Positions 19,918 through 32,890 of a stretch of 64,000 nucleotides of DNA are shown here, piece after piece (the stretch's first letter is position 1; the number at the start of each line of letters is the position of its first letter). The notes under the pieces are model-generated. The model searched no databases and was not told where the DNA came from. It was given only the letters and a program-made list of their open reading frames with translations. This DNA comes from Anoplopoma fimbria (Eukaryota > Chordata > Actinopteri > Perciformes > Anoplopomatidae), in assembly GCF_027596085.1 (NCBI RefSeq), contig NC_072450.1:30037676-30101675 (forward strand), written 5' to 3'. The position numbers and the translations under genes are program-made.

Positions 19918-20730
19918 ATGAAAAAAGACGATCACAGACAGCCCAATGTGCGCCACACGAGCAGCGCCCCTGTCCCCCAAAAAACAAGGATCATAGGACT
20001 TAATGACCACAGGCCTGTCGCCATGACGTCTATGGTCATGAAGTCTTTTGAGCGCCTTGTCCTTTCCCACCTCAAAACCATCACCCACCCACTCCTGGAC
20101 CCCCTGCAGTTCGCCTTCAGAGCCAACAGGTCTGTAGACGATCAGGAGCATCTGGACTCCTCGGGAACCTACGCCAGGATCCTCTTTGTAGACTTCAGCT
20201 CTGCCTTCAACACCATCATCCCCTCACTGCTGCCTGGAAAACATATCTCAGCCTCTCGGAGCATCAACACTGGTTACCCTCAAGGCTATGTTCTTTCCCC
20301 CCTGCTATTCTCCCTGTACACGAACAGCTGCACCTTCAGTCAACAGTCCATCAAGCTGCTGAAGTTCATGGATGACACCACCCTCATTGGACTCATCTCT
20401 GGTGGGGATGAGTCCGCCTACAAGTGGGAGATTGACCATCTGTTGAGCTGGTGCAGATTGAACAACTTAGAGCTCCACGCTCTAAAGACAGTGGAGATGG
20501 TTGTGGATTTCCGAAAGAACGCAGCCCCACCCACCCCCATCACCCTCTGCGACTCCCTCGTCGATGCCGTGGTACAGCAGATGATGTATTTCCTGCAGCA
20601 GCTGAAGAAGTTCAGCCTGCCAAAGACAATGATGGTGAGCTTCTACACTTCGATCATTGAGTACATCCTCTCCTTCTCCATCACAGTCTGCTACGCTGCA
20701 GGCATATCATTTGTTCTGCTGAGAGATTGA
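19918..20730 (+). pseudogene. LINE reverse transcriptase
   Basis: A 270-codon open frame. RT motifs in order: an R-P-V-A-M-T-S block, ANRSVDD, FVDFSSAFNTI (motif A with Asp), GYPQGYVLSPLLFSLY (motif B) and LLKFMDDTTLIGL (motif C). Motif C reads FMDD where most such LINEs have FADD, while both Asp residues are kept. About 30 residues between ANRSVDD and motif A, and more between motifs A and B, are missing compared with full-length relatives. A further deletion lies near 20565. It has no stop, but is probably not functional. Confidence 0.85.
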
Positions 20731-21228
20731 TTGGCTGCAATCTGCCGACCCTCCACAACTTGTTCGCCTCCAGGACCCTGAGGCGGGCAAGGAAGATTGT
20801 AGCTGACACCTCTCACCCTGGACACAAACTCTTTGACCTCTTCCCTCTGGCAGAAAGCTGCGTCCATCAGGACCAAGACCTCACGCCACAAAAACAGCTT
20901 CTTCCCATCTGCCGTTGGGTTGATCAATAAAGCCCGGGACCCTCACTGACTTAGACAATTACATCCCCAGAACAGTTTACATCCCTGCACATCTTGACAC
21001 TTTAATAATATAATATACCTGCTTTAACATACTTTAATTTGTTTACTTGTTTACTTTTTACCATATTTTATAGCATATTTTCATATTTCTATTTTTTTAT
21101 TATGTCTTTAGTATTGCACTGTGTTTGTTACTTACTGTACGCACCAATTAATCACCTAGCCAAATTCCTTGTATGTGTAACGTACTTTGCAATAAACAGC
21201 TTCTGATTCTGATTCTGAAACAGTACAA
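19918..21228 (+). mobile_element. LINE copy with RT and complete 3' end
   Basis: The RT frame (19918-20730) is followed by C-terminal ORF2 sequence in other frames (RTLRRARKIVADTSHPGHKL, then S-F-F-P-S), a roughly 280-bp 3' UTR, AATAAA near 21190 and a short CTGATT repeat tail ending near 21225. The AATAAA plus hexamer tail is typical of fish CR1/Rex-type LINEs. The 5' end is truncated within ORF2 before the RT. Confidence 0.88.
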
Positions 21229-21355
21229 CAGCTGGATTTGCTGCTCTGCACCACGGGCCACCTGAGCTTTCATAGATTGATAGGTTACGTCAGCATCCAG
21301 GTTACATTTTGAGGTTTTGGCTGAGACAAACCAATGCCCGGGGCTATATCCTAAT

Positions 21356-21722
21356 CAGTGGATGGAATGGATAGACAGCCTGGAAAGGATTAAAGGCTAC
21401 AGAGTTGCTATATGAAGCCTAAAAGCTATGGAACACCAAACAAAATGTGCACAACTGCATCACTTTGCTGATGCCAGTGAAACTGGCTATGGCTCAATTA
21501 GTTATATCAGGCAAGTCAACATTCAGGATGATTTGAATGTTATATTTGTCTTTGGAAAGCACATAGTTCTTCCTTTAAAGCACATCACAGAACCGTGACT
21601 AGAGGTGGGGGCTGCAGCACTGCTGGTGAAGGTGGACAAGATGCTCAGGTAAGAATTACACCTTGACTTATGACCTTCAGTCTACTGGAGGAATAGCCAA
21701 TCTGTGCTCAAGTATATTTGAA
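21356..21722 (+). pseudogene. Bel-Pao retrotransposon fragment (RNase H region)
   Basis: Frames give QWMEWIDSLERIKGYRVA, a C-M-K-P block, then LHHFADASETGYGSISYIR, L-K-V-D-K-M-L-R and Y-W-R-N-S-Q-S-V-L-K-Y-I. H-x-F-x-D-A-S-E-x-x-Y-G is the hallmark of the RNase H-like region of Bel-Pao pol, and D/N-S-Q-S-V-L its next conserved block. In the last block the usual Asp before S-Q is Asn. Two or three stops or shifts. No other part of the element lies next to it. Confidence 0.82.
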
Positions 21723-22904
21723 GTTACCATGACAGGTGAAAGAAAACCATTGTCATGCAACACTTTTAAAATCTACCTTTTATTACAAAAAACATATAAT
21801 CTGTGTATCATTCGTTGTTTGTTTTTGTCCGTTTCATAACTAATTCAGTAAAACAAAAAGAATTGCTGGGTTTTTTTTTTGGTTTGTTTTTAATACCAGA
21901 ATACCAAAAATCAAGGAGCAGAGGTTTATTTTCTTCTTGGCCTAAAATTTAGGGAAGCAGAACACAGCATGGTTTAGGACAGGGCAGTAAAACGTCCTGT
22001 TCTGAAAAGCGAAGCCAAAACAGAAGTGCCTTAAACTTACATTATTTCTACTCGCCATCAGGGGGCGACTCCTCTGGATTTTAAAAAGAAGTCTGATTGT
22101 ATGGTAAGTCTATCAGAAAATAACCCTACTTCTCAATTGATGCATTACCTAACATTTAAATATGAGTTTATGGCCTCAATCGCTAGTTTCAAGTCTTCTT
22201 CAAGACAGCATGATGTTCATTAAGTAAATTATGGTCCTCTTTAGAGTAAAATTATCATAAAGAGGAGTATGCTTTAGAGTGGGGCAACTATGCAAATAAC
22301 AGGTTTCTACCTGGGCCATATACTGCGTCCCTACATCACTCCTCCAAAGTCCAATTAGGGTCTTTTCAGTTCACTGGTTGCAAAAAAACAAGATGGCAAC
22401 GACCAAAATGCTGAACTCGAGGCTTCAAAACAGCTGTCCACAAACAAATGGTCGACGTCATGACGATTAGGTTCACTTCTTATTTACAGTTTATGGACGA
22501 GACATGGTGAAATTCTACAGTTATTGAGCACGGTGGATGATACTGGGATAAATAGGATATGCATACACTAAGAAGGACTGAAAGAAACAATGAGCTGTAG
22601 GCTATAGAAAGTCTGACTCTCTGGAGTTAGGGTCATTTGATAAATGGACCTACATTGTTATTGCATTCAAAGGACTTTTAAAAAGGCTACATGTCAACAT
22701 TCACCCTTTCACACATATTCACACTTGGAAAGATCAATTCGGCTCACCCACCGAGGAGACTGTCCAGGCCGGGGACCCTATTCGTTGAGAAGTGTAAAAA
22801 CTATTGTTTGTTCATTATGAATCTTTTGTGGCCGTAAATATTAGAGGACACTGGTGTTCAATCCATGCACCTACAGCTATTTTATGAGAAAATATCCTAT
22901 CTCC
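21723..22904. other. No feature recognised
   Basis: AT-rich DNA without recognisable coding or repeat families. Confidence 0.4.
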
Positions 22905-23205
22905 AGGGGGACTGTGGCTCAGTGGTAGAGCGAGTCTTCCTTCAATTTGTGGTTTAATCCCCCGGTGGTTTAATCCCACATCAACATCCAGCTGGTGGAT
23001 GTTGATGTGGGATTAAACCCAAATTCCTCCAGCGGTGAAAGAATGAGTGTGAATGTTAGGTAGTTCTGATGGGCAGGTGGCACCTTGCACTGTAGCCCCT
23101 GCCATCAGTGTATTATTGGGTGTGAATGGGTGAAGTGTAATACCGCTTTGAGTGGTCATATGACTTAGAAAGCGCTATACAAGTACAAGTCCATTTACCA
23201 TTTAT
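22905..23205 (+). mobile_element. tRNA-derived SINE with rearranged head
   Basis: The head GGGACTGTGGCTCAGTGGTAG fits a polymerase III A box (TGGCTCAGTGG). The B-box area is disturbed: GTGGTTTAATCCC occurs twice, and a 53-bp foldback is present. The body holds GTGAATGTTAG, GGCACCTTGCA and CCATCAGTGT, and the tail is GCGCTATACAAGTACAAGTC-CATTTACC. The same body and tail in opposite orientation occur at 57024-57747. Confidence 0.75.
22967..23019. repeat. Perfect 24-bp inverted repeat
   Basis: Left arm 22967-22990 (starts GGTTTAATCCCACATC) and right arm 22996-23019 are exact reverse complements with a 5-nt spacer GCTGG. In other copies of this SINE the region after the B box has no such structure, so it arose in this copy, perhaps by template switching. 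Confidence 0.95.
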
Positions 23206-24655
23206 TCCAGAGGGAGTTTCAGTTCATTTTAAAATCCTTCTTACTGTATGCATATCTAACATCAGCATCCACCATGCAACATTTTGTTTCAGTTCTGATT
23301 TTAAAATAGATTAAATGAACCCAAAAGAACCAAAGAAAGAATGATACACGGATTCAATGTACCTTCGTCTGACCTGCTGTTGGCATGTTGCCAATAAATC
23401 GCTTTTTGTCTCATAGAAATGAAATTTCTCATTTTGATCACCATATATTTAATAAAAATAAACATTATTGGAGGTGATTAACAACAACAATGGTAAGATG
23501 TGCCTTATCTTAATCAAAATATATCAACTTGTTTACATTATAGAACACAGCTATGAGAACAAAAGTAAAAGTGTGCGCTTAGGAGGGAGGTGGACATGGC
23601 ATACATCAGACTAACACACTGATTCAATGGTAGTTCTGTATAATGAGACGCGTCACATGGCTACCGAAAAATACGTAAATTATCATGCTGATCAAATCTT
23701 CCCACTTTCCAAAGAAAACAAGAAGTCACATGTTTTCCATCTAACAAGGGAAATCAGCATTAGGGCTCACATTGTGTTGTCAAGTGAACGGAATTCACAG
23801 TAGAAATGCTGCAAAAAAATTGTGAATGTGGAGTGTTTGAGGACGGCCATGCATGAAGCAGGTGCTGAGTAGCCTAAAGGCAGCACTTCATGTGGCCACG
23901 CTGTATCGGCTGTTTGGAATAGTAGTGATGCTCCAATCCTTCCACTGTAAGCACATTTCTCTTCTTGGCACTCTGATCAGTCAACAGTCACATAGCTTCT
24001 ATCTCTGTTTCAAGTCCAAAAATCCCTTCTCGTCAGATTTTTTTGTCTCTTCTGTCCATCTCTGTCCTTTTTGCATTGCTTCGATCCCTGCAGTGATATG
24101 TTTCAACGGTATACATCGGTTTAATGCCACCCTTTCTCTCCTGGTGGGCACTGACTGCTGCTTATTTTTTTTATTTTTTTGGTATAGTGAGAACGTTGCA
24201 TGTCGGCGTCATTTTGGTTCAAGTCTCTTCAGTGGGCCAGTAGGAAAGGAAGGAGTTTATGCAGGAACAGTAGAGTAATGCAGAGGATGGGGTCCATGGT
24301 GCTTATCACACAGCAACCTGGATGAGAGAAAGGTAGAAGATAAAGAATGAAAATTAATGACAACAGTGTTTTGCAAACCACGCTTAAACTTATCTAGTTG
24401 AATAATGTTAGACTGATCAATTAACAAGAGCCATACTAGCAGATCTGTGAGGCTGGTCCAAGACACGGCAGTGCTTTGAGCCTCACATCATCCTGCTAAC
24501 ATGATATGATGTTAAGCAGGGATAATGATTACCGTGTTCCCCATCTTACAGGTGTTAATTAGCACAAAAGACAAAGTAAAGCTGAGGCTGGTGGCTGTAA
24601 ATGTGAATCAGGAGAGAAGACCAGACCTTGTGTTAACCTGGATACCAAAGTCCAG
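23206..24655. other. No feature recognised
   Basis: AT-rich DNA. The longest frame (23853-24278, plus) has no motif or codon pattern that suggests a gene. Confidence 0.4.
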
Positions 24656-25190
24656 TTCAGTTCACTCACTTTATTATCCTAGATGGGAAACTTGATTGAT
24701 CATGCACAATACCAAAAACACAGGTACAAAAATTAAAACAATACAAAACAGAAGGATACAAAAATGTATCGTTTATAGTTTTGGGTCTGTGTGTGAGTCA
24801 TCATGGCACAATGTGGTCCTGGAGAGAGCCTCCTGAAGCGGAAACTACCACTTTGAGTACTTTGCCAGATGTTTAATTTCTGTATATCTGTCTGTGGACA
24901 TATTTCGTCACGGCGATGGAGTCACAACCGTGCAAGATGCAGTTACGGAACTTTGCAGGTGTGTAGTTGAGATCAAAATTAAGGCCAAGTCGAGGACGGG
25001 TGGGGTCCATGCAAAGAGAGCAGGAAATGGGAAAGGGGCCATTGGACAGTTGTGCCAATGGCCCCATGGCTGGTGTGATCCTACTGCAAGATGGTCTGTT
25101 TTTAAAACTAGTGACTGTAAATTTAAATTGTATAGACCCAGTATCAAGTTGAAATGTTGCCCCAAATTTCTCTACAGCCATGCTTGACCA
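24656..25190 (-). repeat. Possible LINE 3' end and unassigned repeat
   Basis: Read on the minus strand, 24660-24710 gives TTTCCCATCTAGGATAATAAAGTG, like the 3' end of some fish LINEs. Next to it, 24890-25180 has overlapping frames of about 100 codons on both strands. One segment (25058-25105, GGCTGGTGTGATCC...TGCAAGATGGTCT) recurs at about 49950-49985, so this is repetitive DNA. Function unknown. Confidence 0.4.
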
Positions 25191-26747
25191 TGAAGTTTGC
25201 TGTTGCAGTCACATTTTTGCATGCATTGAGCTTATCAACTGCGAACACTTCTCACTCATTGTTAGAACTTTGTAAGGCAACAATTAATAACAATACTGGC
25301 ATTCATGGAGAAAAACATGAAGCAACCATAATTGTTTTTGCAAGACTCTAGTTGGTGTATACATATGCAAATGTAGTAACAGTAATAGTAGCAATTGTAT
25401 TCATTATCAAACATGTAGGCACTGTTAAATTCTACAGTTAATAACCCTGTACCTTGCTTCTTTGGGACTTAGTTTCATAATTTCCACTGTTAAATTAAGC
25501 TAAAGTTCTAAGTGACTGTTCTCATTTCTTACTCTAAACCGCCCTCTCTTGGCTTCTATCCATCCACTTTTTTTTTATGACTGCTCTCTTTTATCCTGCC
25601 AGTTCAATATCTGAGCCAATACACTCATGATTAAGACAGTACCGATGGGATAGCAAAATCCAAGTTAACAAACTCACGGTAGGAGCCCCTATGCACATAA
25701 GCTGGGGTGATGCAGGAGTCAGAGGGATGTTCATTTAGCAACAGAGGAGCTCCAGCTAGCTACTGCAGCTGTGATACACAGAGGAGGAACCCAACCTAGG
25801 ACTAGGAGCGTTTCAGGGGTGGACAAGATCTGGGGCTGTTTGCATCATTCTATTGTGGTAACTGCTGCTTTGCCTGGAACACTACTGCCAACATTTAATT
25901 TAAATTGACTGCATTGTATGACTACTGCAAACTAAAATTTAGAAGTTAAGGTAATTGCTCTGAACAAAAAAGCCATGGGCAGTTACCAATAAAAATGTTC
26001 TATGCCTATCAGCACCACAAAACTTGTATTAACCATGGAATAATTAGTATTATCTACGGAATCTCTAGTTTTAGGAGATGTCTCCTATCTTCCCCCTAAC
26101 AAACCTGTTAGAGCCTCTGATCGACAGTTATGTTTTTATTCCCTTTTATACTCTAATATTTTTAACTGTAAAGTGTCCTTGACACATTTCACATGTATTA
26201 TGATTATTGTAACATTTAAAGTATTAGTTATAGTTACCTTGTCATGTATTTCTTTTTTTTTTAATCCTATATTCTATATTTTATGACAAGTGCTCTAACT
26301 GCTGTGTCATCGTCAAAACACATTCCTTTGTACCTACATATGACCACTGAAACTGAAAAAAAGACTAATAAAGCTGAAGTGAACCTGCTTTCTGCAGGTT
26401 TTCACTATGATGCATAATTTATCAGTCATATAACCCTGTCAATAACCTTCCAACAGCAAACTATCCACTGCTGCCATTATTTGATTGTAATTATTGTTTT
26501 GAATGCACATTTAATTTACGTGTCAGTCACTGTCAATTTAAATCCAACATACATATGTATATACAGTATATAAACATATTTACACTATATGTATTCTTTA
26601 CCTTTTTGTGTACAGCTTTGTTGTCCTTTTTCCTAGCTGTTATATTTCAAATTCTTTGTATCTGCATGCACACTTGTCCAATAAAGTCTCTTATCCTCTT
26701 ACCAGTCTGCTTTCTCCCTATCTGGAAAAATAAAAATAAAATAACAA

Positions 26748-26750
<3 letters not shown>
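25191..26750. other. No feature recognised
   Basis: AT-rich DNA without recognisable genes. Short T and A runs only. Confidence 0.4.

Positions 26751-26789
<39 letters not shown>
26751..26789 (+). repeat. (AT)n microsatellite
   Basis: About 19 uninterrupted AT units. Confidence 0.97.
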
Positions 26790-26792
<3 letters not shown>

Positions 26793-28145
26793 TTGTATTC
26801 AACGTAAGGAAAATACATTGAAATAAAATGACTTGCACATGATGGCCATAAACTAGAACATGTTAAGAAAGGATAGGAAGTAACCAGATAACATGGCCCT
26901 GGGTACATCTTAAGTCTCTTAATTTAATCCATGTTTCCCTCACACACGCATCTTTTCTTTGCGTCTTAGTCCCACCCACCAGGATTGCATGGAGAGACGC
27001 ATGAAACCATGCAAGGAGCGAGGAAACAAGAAAATATGTTTTTAGAGAAATAAGATGTCCTTTCCTCTCCAACCGATCACAGCAGGATCAGCTGTCAGTC
27101 AGTTTCAACAGCTTCAGAGACTTTTGATGGAGTTGATGCACAAACACATTTATCATCACTGTCAGAGCAGCAGTGTTTTTCTCTGTAGCCTGTTACCTGT
27201 TTAACAAACTGTATTCTGTATTTATACTATGTACTGTGTCCTACTGGCAGAACGTTTTGGTCTCATTAAATAACCCAGAATATGATTGTTTATTTTTTGT
27301 GAATGTTTGAAAGTAGGTATTAGGCTAAATGTTTCGGGGAATATTGAAATTATGTAACTCATATTAAACCAGACGCTCAGGAACGATCAGCCTCACAGTA
27401 AATTACAGTAAATGACTCTCTGACTTCAGTTTTATCCATAAAGAAAGTTTGGGGTAGTTGGGGTAGTAACAGATCATAAAAAGACAATTCTTTCCCAAAA
27501 ATTTAAGAAGGTTGTTGGTGGACCTTTTGTTGTTCAGACCTTCAATTACCATATTTTAGTGAGAGTGACTAGGCAAGTCCGCCAACCCTCAAATGAAAAC
27601 GAGAATATGACACCTGACAGCTTATCTCTCCCATCCCCCCGCCAGCCGCCACCATCCTCCCTACCATATTAATTGTTTCTGCCAAAAGTCAGATGACATT
27701 GCAGAAATGTGTCAGATGCCTGTGTTTTTCTTTTCTGACGCCGTAGGCTGTTATTAGTGAGGATAAGGCAGCAGAGCCAAGAAAGAGCACAAAGTAATCT
27801 TTCAATTTTGCCAATCTTCTTACCCTTCAACTGTTGTCAAATATAAAAGTAGACCAACCTGGAGAAAACAGAGGGGGAAAACTGCCTAAGATGGATTCAT
27901 CTGGCTTTTTCTGTTAATATAAAAGTGTCGGTGAGCCTTAGCAGCTTTAACTGTATTTGAGCATTTTAGATTCAGATCTGCACTGTATACTACTGAAGTA
28001 AAAAACATTTCATCTAATATTTATTTTAATCAGGAATAATTCATAAAAAAAAGTGCATCCAAAGTGCTTACTTCATATCAGATAAGCATTTATAGGTAAT
28101 AGACTTTCAATTTTAGATGGTGTGCTGGTAAGAGGAGAGCTGCTC
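26790..28145. other. No feature recognised
   Basis: No recognised coding or repeat family. Confidence 0.4.
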
Positions 28146-28240
28146 GTTCACCTCCTGGGCACTGCTGATGTGCCCTTGAGCAGGGGCACAAGCTTCCTAA
28201 CTGCTTGGGGTGCTGTGATGCAGCGGCCCCATCATTCTGA
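28146..28240 (+). repeat. SINE-like fragment
   Basis: TGCCCTTGAGCAGGGGCAC, then AACTGCTTGGGGTGCTGTG, resembles the body of fish SINEs with the CCTTGAGCAAGGCAC signature. Neither end is clear. Confidence 0.35.
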
Positions 28241-30789
28241 CATCCCTCCACATTTTAAATAAAGCAACTATTAAAGTCTTTGTGTGAGTATCCTCATAGC
28301 AAGAAAGATCGACCGTGTTTCTTCCTAAAAGTCACAGCTAAAGAAGAGCAACAGCATTTCTAGGCTGTAAACCTAACAAATGGTTATCTGAGGCGTTTTC
28401 ACCATATTAACTGTGATGGAGGTAGATGATGGTGATGAAAATGGAGGGCAGCGTGACTCGTGTCCGTTGGCTGCTCTAATGCCAGCTCAGTATTCGTAGT
28501 GAAGTTGCACAGGATCATTGTCTTAAGATTCTAGAAAAGAATTGTAGTGAGCCACTGCGCTTTAGCCTGAATTCACCACCAGTGTCCCCACTAATCAACG
28601 CAAAGTGAGACTGCATGTTAGAGTGCATCAGAAAATCACATTTGATTTGAATCTGTCATAAAGTGTACTGCAGATTTTCATGTACAGCTTAAAGACAATG
28701 CCACTCAGGTCAGATGACAGATTTCATTTGTAGCTAATCAAAACTTTACAGTCACAAATATTTGCACGTGTTCCACACAGCATTGTCTTTTTTCCTGTCC
28801 TAGTGCTCTGCTGAGGTTCAACAATTTCCTCAGATTGAAGTCATGAACAATTCTCTACTTCACTCTACTTGAACCCTAATGTACTTTTATTGGTTTATGA
28901 TTTGATACTTTCTAATAAAACAATACACACCAGTTCAAAACTTTCAGAAATATGTAACCTGTGATCAGGGGTTGATTGTTGACACTTTGAAAAGAAACTG
29001 TAACTGATATAATGACTCCCTAAACTGTAATATAAATATGTTCAATAAAGGCATTCATTCATAGAGAGTTTTCTACCCCTTAAGTACAACATAAAATATA
29101 ACTCTACAGGCAGAAATACACAACTAAGTCAGTTCGCTGACTAAATACATCACATATGTCGAGTTGCATTGTTCCACCTTGCAGTTTGAAGCATTGTCAT
29201 GTACTATGACTACTCTGTAGGGGTTGGTAAGATACCGGTTTCATCACGTCACTTCATTTTCATTCTTATTTATAAACAAGTCTGTTTTTTTCTACATTAC
29301 GTTTTTTTTCTTTAAGATACATTCCCTTGTATTGTCACTAGAGTAAAAGAAATGGTAGAGTCATGTTTTGAAGTGAGCGTCTCTTCTAATTTCTATTATT
29401 GCGATAAAATACTGTCAACCCCCAAATATACGGTGACAAATATCATGTCGCCCACCCTTACGATTCTGATAGATCAAACATCTCAAATGCTTGAGAAATG
29501 CAGCTGGGGGTCGTGGCAGATTAGAAATAGCTGGTATGATGTCATATTGGTCGTGTGGTCCAACTTTGGCTTCATTTGAAACTGAAATGCATCCCTCACT
29601 CATGGACTAATAGACTATGGTCATTTTTTGTCATGTTCTTGACTCCCCAGCCTTGTAAACGAGGGTAATGTGAGCACAAAAACAGTTGATATGTAACTGC
29701 TTTATAATATTTAGAAGAGCAAGAGGAATTAAGCGATCAGGCTTGACAGCCCAATGATGAAGGTCAAGCTTCTGACTGTGAGGGGTTTTATGTGCTGCAT
29801 CAATAATCATCCATAATACAACAGATGTAGGTCACATTAACGAACAGTGGACACCTGGCTTCACAACTTCTTAGTTAATTGGTTTGTTTTTGGGCTCACT
29901 CACACAAAGATACAGAAGAATAAAATCGGCATTCAGTAAAAGCAGGTCAAGTGCAAGTTTTTGAGTGGGCCGAAGAGTAGAAAGGTGCGAAAACAAAATG
30001 CATGTATGCGTTTGGCCTGAACGTAGCTTTGTCTGCTCCGGGCCAGTCTGCGGGTAGGGCCTTACTCTTCTGCAGGACATATAACCTAACCTAACATATA
30101 AACTGATCATTTCTTTGGTCAGATACTGTATTTTACTGTATATCTTATTGGCCACAACTCGTGTGGCAGCCTATTGCAGCAGCTCGCCTAACTTTCGATA
30201 TGTATTTTGCATTTTTCCTAATCGCCTTGATTTCCTTTTTTTTGTCTCATTTTGATATTGTGCTGTTTTGACACGTTCTACTGGTTCTTTTGGGAATTTT
30301 TATCCCTTTTAGTACTCCCTTTTGGGAGTCGTGCCGACAGGACAGGGGGTAAATATACCTTTCTTCACTCTGCGCTGGGCTTTGGGAAACGGTGTCCCGC
30401 GTCCATGCTTTGCTCGACGCAGCATAAAGCCCTTTCTGGCATCAAGCACGTCAATGGAAATAATGGGTTTCAGAGCCGTTGCCTATTAAAGCATTCCCCA
30501 CTGAAGGCACCTAGTGGGATTGTCGTGAATGCAACATTATGTGCTTCACAAAGCCACAGGACTGTTAGCTATGAGTCTCTGTGTTAGCTGTGATATGTGT
30601 GTGTTATAGTGAGTTATTGTTTACATCCCACCATCCGCAACCGTGAACTAGCAAATCACTCCAAAGTGGCTAAACTTCTGATTCAACACCTGCTATGCTT
30701 TTATTAACATCTCAGGATTGTCTCTCTCAGCAACACTGCTGATCTTTCAAAGGAAAACAAAACTGTATTGTTGAACCATATTCAAATAT
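28241..30789. other. No feature recognised
   Basis: AT-rich DNA. Short chance frames at 29352-29579, 29871-30155 and 30252-30587 show no family signature. Confidence 0.4.
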
Positions 30790-31815
30790 TTAGGATGGAT
30801 AGAGTTCTACTGCCCTGCCCCCACTGGGATCATAACCTGGTAATTCTGACCGCCTCATACCTGCCCATTGTCCAGCAGCCCCCTGTGACGAAGAGAACTG
30901 TCAGGAAGGGTTCACAGGATTCTTATGAAGTGCTACAAGGATGTCTGCAAACCTCATGGGGAGGACATTGAGAGAAGACTGCATCACAGGAAACATCACC
31001 TTCTGTGTGGACAACACCGTCTCCACGTTTCCCAAGCAATCAAGCCTGGATTACCAGTGACCTGACCCCTACTTCTCCCTCCTACCCAATTCCAGACCTC
31101 GCTCCTCCTCTGCCCTCAGAGGAGGTGGAGTCCGAGTACAAGGACCTGGTGACCAGTTTCGCTGAGTGATGCAGAATACACATGCTCCTCAACATGACCA
31201 AAACCAAAGATATTGTCATAGACTTCAGGGAAACAAGGACTGCTTTAGTTCCCATTAACATTCTGGGAAAGGAGGTGGAGGTGGAGGACAAGTCCAATTG
31301 GACTCTACTTCCTGATGAAACAAAGTTCCTTTAATGTTACACGATGTTGCAGATCTTTTATCAGTCTGTCGCTGAAAGCACTTTCAGTACGAGACTGATC
31401 CAGCTTCACTGTGACAAGGGCTGCTAAAGGAGGTCCTTCCTACCAGCTGCCTTCTCCCTGTACAACCAGTCCCCAGAGTCAGGACAGGGGGTTTGGAAGG
31501 TGAAGCCTCCTGCTTCCTTTCCAAAGGACCAAAGTCCAATACAAAAACCCTCAACATTGACTCTTACAACTTTTAATCCTCTTGAAATGATCTGATCCAT
31601 AACTTCACATACATTTTACGCATTTAATGTTTCACTACTTGCACCTCACACATGAAAATATGTACAGTACAATCAATCAATTAATCAAAATAAATGAGTC
31701 TATTAGTCGATGAGTATTGTTTGATTGTTAAGTATTGTCTTGTGCATTATCCTTGTCCTACGTTTTTGCTACGCTACTGTAATTGTACAGTTTCCCACTG
31801 GGATTATAAAATATA
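30790..31815 (+). mobile_element. LINE fragment with deleted RT core and 3' end
   Basis: Plus-strand frames give CPHWDHNLVILTASYLP (end of endonuclease), TKRTVRKGSQDSYEVLQGC (linker), N-Q-A-W-I-T-S-D-L, then skip to RT C-terminal VTSFAE-stop-CR and KTKDIVIDFRETRTALVP. A 3' UTR follows that ends in GTACAGTTTCCCACTGGGAT. The order matches fish Rex-type LINEs lacking about 250 residues of RT. Several stops. Non-functional. Confidence 0.75.
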
Positions 31816-32890
31816 TTGCTTGGAGCAGATGCAGCTGTCTGGAAAAAAAACACTGCTTTGAGATGGACCTAGAAAGATGGTCTCATCTTCTTCACTAACT
31901 GCACACCCACGTCTCTATTATTGAGATTGACATTTTCTTGCAAGTGACCTTCTTGTCCTCTCTGTAACCCCTAAATCCTCCTTCCAAACACTGGGCCAAG
32001 ATACATTCATAATGTATATGGAAGAGGAGGCAACCTCGGCTCAAGATTTCTACCTTGAAGCACCACAAATCTGATGGCGGTCCAGAATCCAAATTCTACA
32101 TCTGGTCAGTTGTGCTTGATCCCGCCTCAACGTTGCTTAAAATGAGCTCATCAGTCTCTTTCGGTCAATGGAGGAGAGGCTGCAAGATTTTGTTTAGGCT
32201 GCTGTACCACTAAAACCACTAAAACACTCTATTCTTTCCCTCCATACCACTGTGTTGTGTCAGCAAGGAAAACGTTGAAAAACAGCCCAAAAGTGGCATT
32301 TGAACAGCCCAAATTTTAACAACCATTTTCTATTTAGAGAGACAGCGGCATACATGTCACCAAAGATGATCAACATACTGTCTTCATCACACGGGTTGTC
32401 TTCCTGTTAATAACAAATCCATTGTATGGAATCTATTGTATGGAATAGACTATGGGAGACAGTGGTGGAATGCTCTAGGAACCCTAACCATCAGCAGATC
32501 CACCTCAACTTACTACGAGAATACGCCAATAAATTAAGGTTATTCCCTCTCCACAATGTGACCACTGCTCTGTTGGACACACTGCACGTTTACTATGTAT
32601 TATATATGTTTAGGGAATGTAGCACTGTAGCGGATTTTAGTCAGATTTCTTCTAGACTGTCTAGTTTAGAAGAAAAATGTTTTGGGATATGTAGTACCAT
32701 ATTCACCCACAGCCATGCTCTTGAGTGATTTCCATTTATCATATCCTGGAAACCGTGTATGGTCAGAAGGCCTGACCACAGCCAAGAAGATGCTTTTCTC
32801 TCCACTGGCAGGCTTATGACTTACTTTCTCAGTTGTTAGCACAGACATATGATTTGATCACGCCTTTTTTTTGTAAAGCATGGTACTACT
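31816..32890. other. No feature recognised
   Basis: A 100-codon plus-strand frame at 32426-32728 has no recognisable motif. Nothing else noted. Confidence 0.4.

Noticed and set aside
17890..21228. Twin-priming 5' inversion of one LINE, suggested by the opposed EN and RT parts.
   Set aside because: The minus-strand part also holds the RT C-terminal region, which is present again in the plus-strand part. One inverted insertion would not duplicate it, so two copies are more likely.
22905..22985. tRNA gene.
   Set aside because: Only the A box is good. The B box is broken and the rest follows a SINE body and tail.
23853..24278. A 141-codon plus-strand frame.
   Set aside because: No known motif, no splice or promoter context, and a composition that looks random. 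Probably chance.
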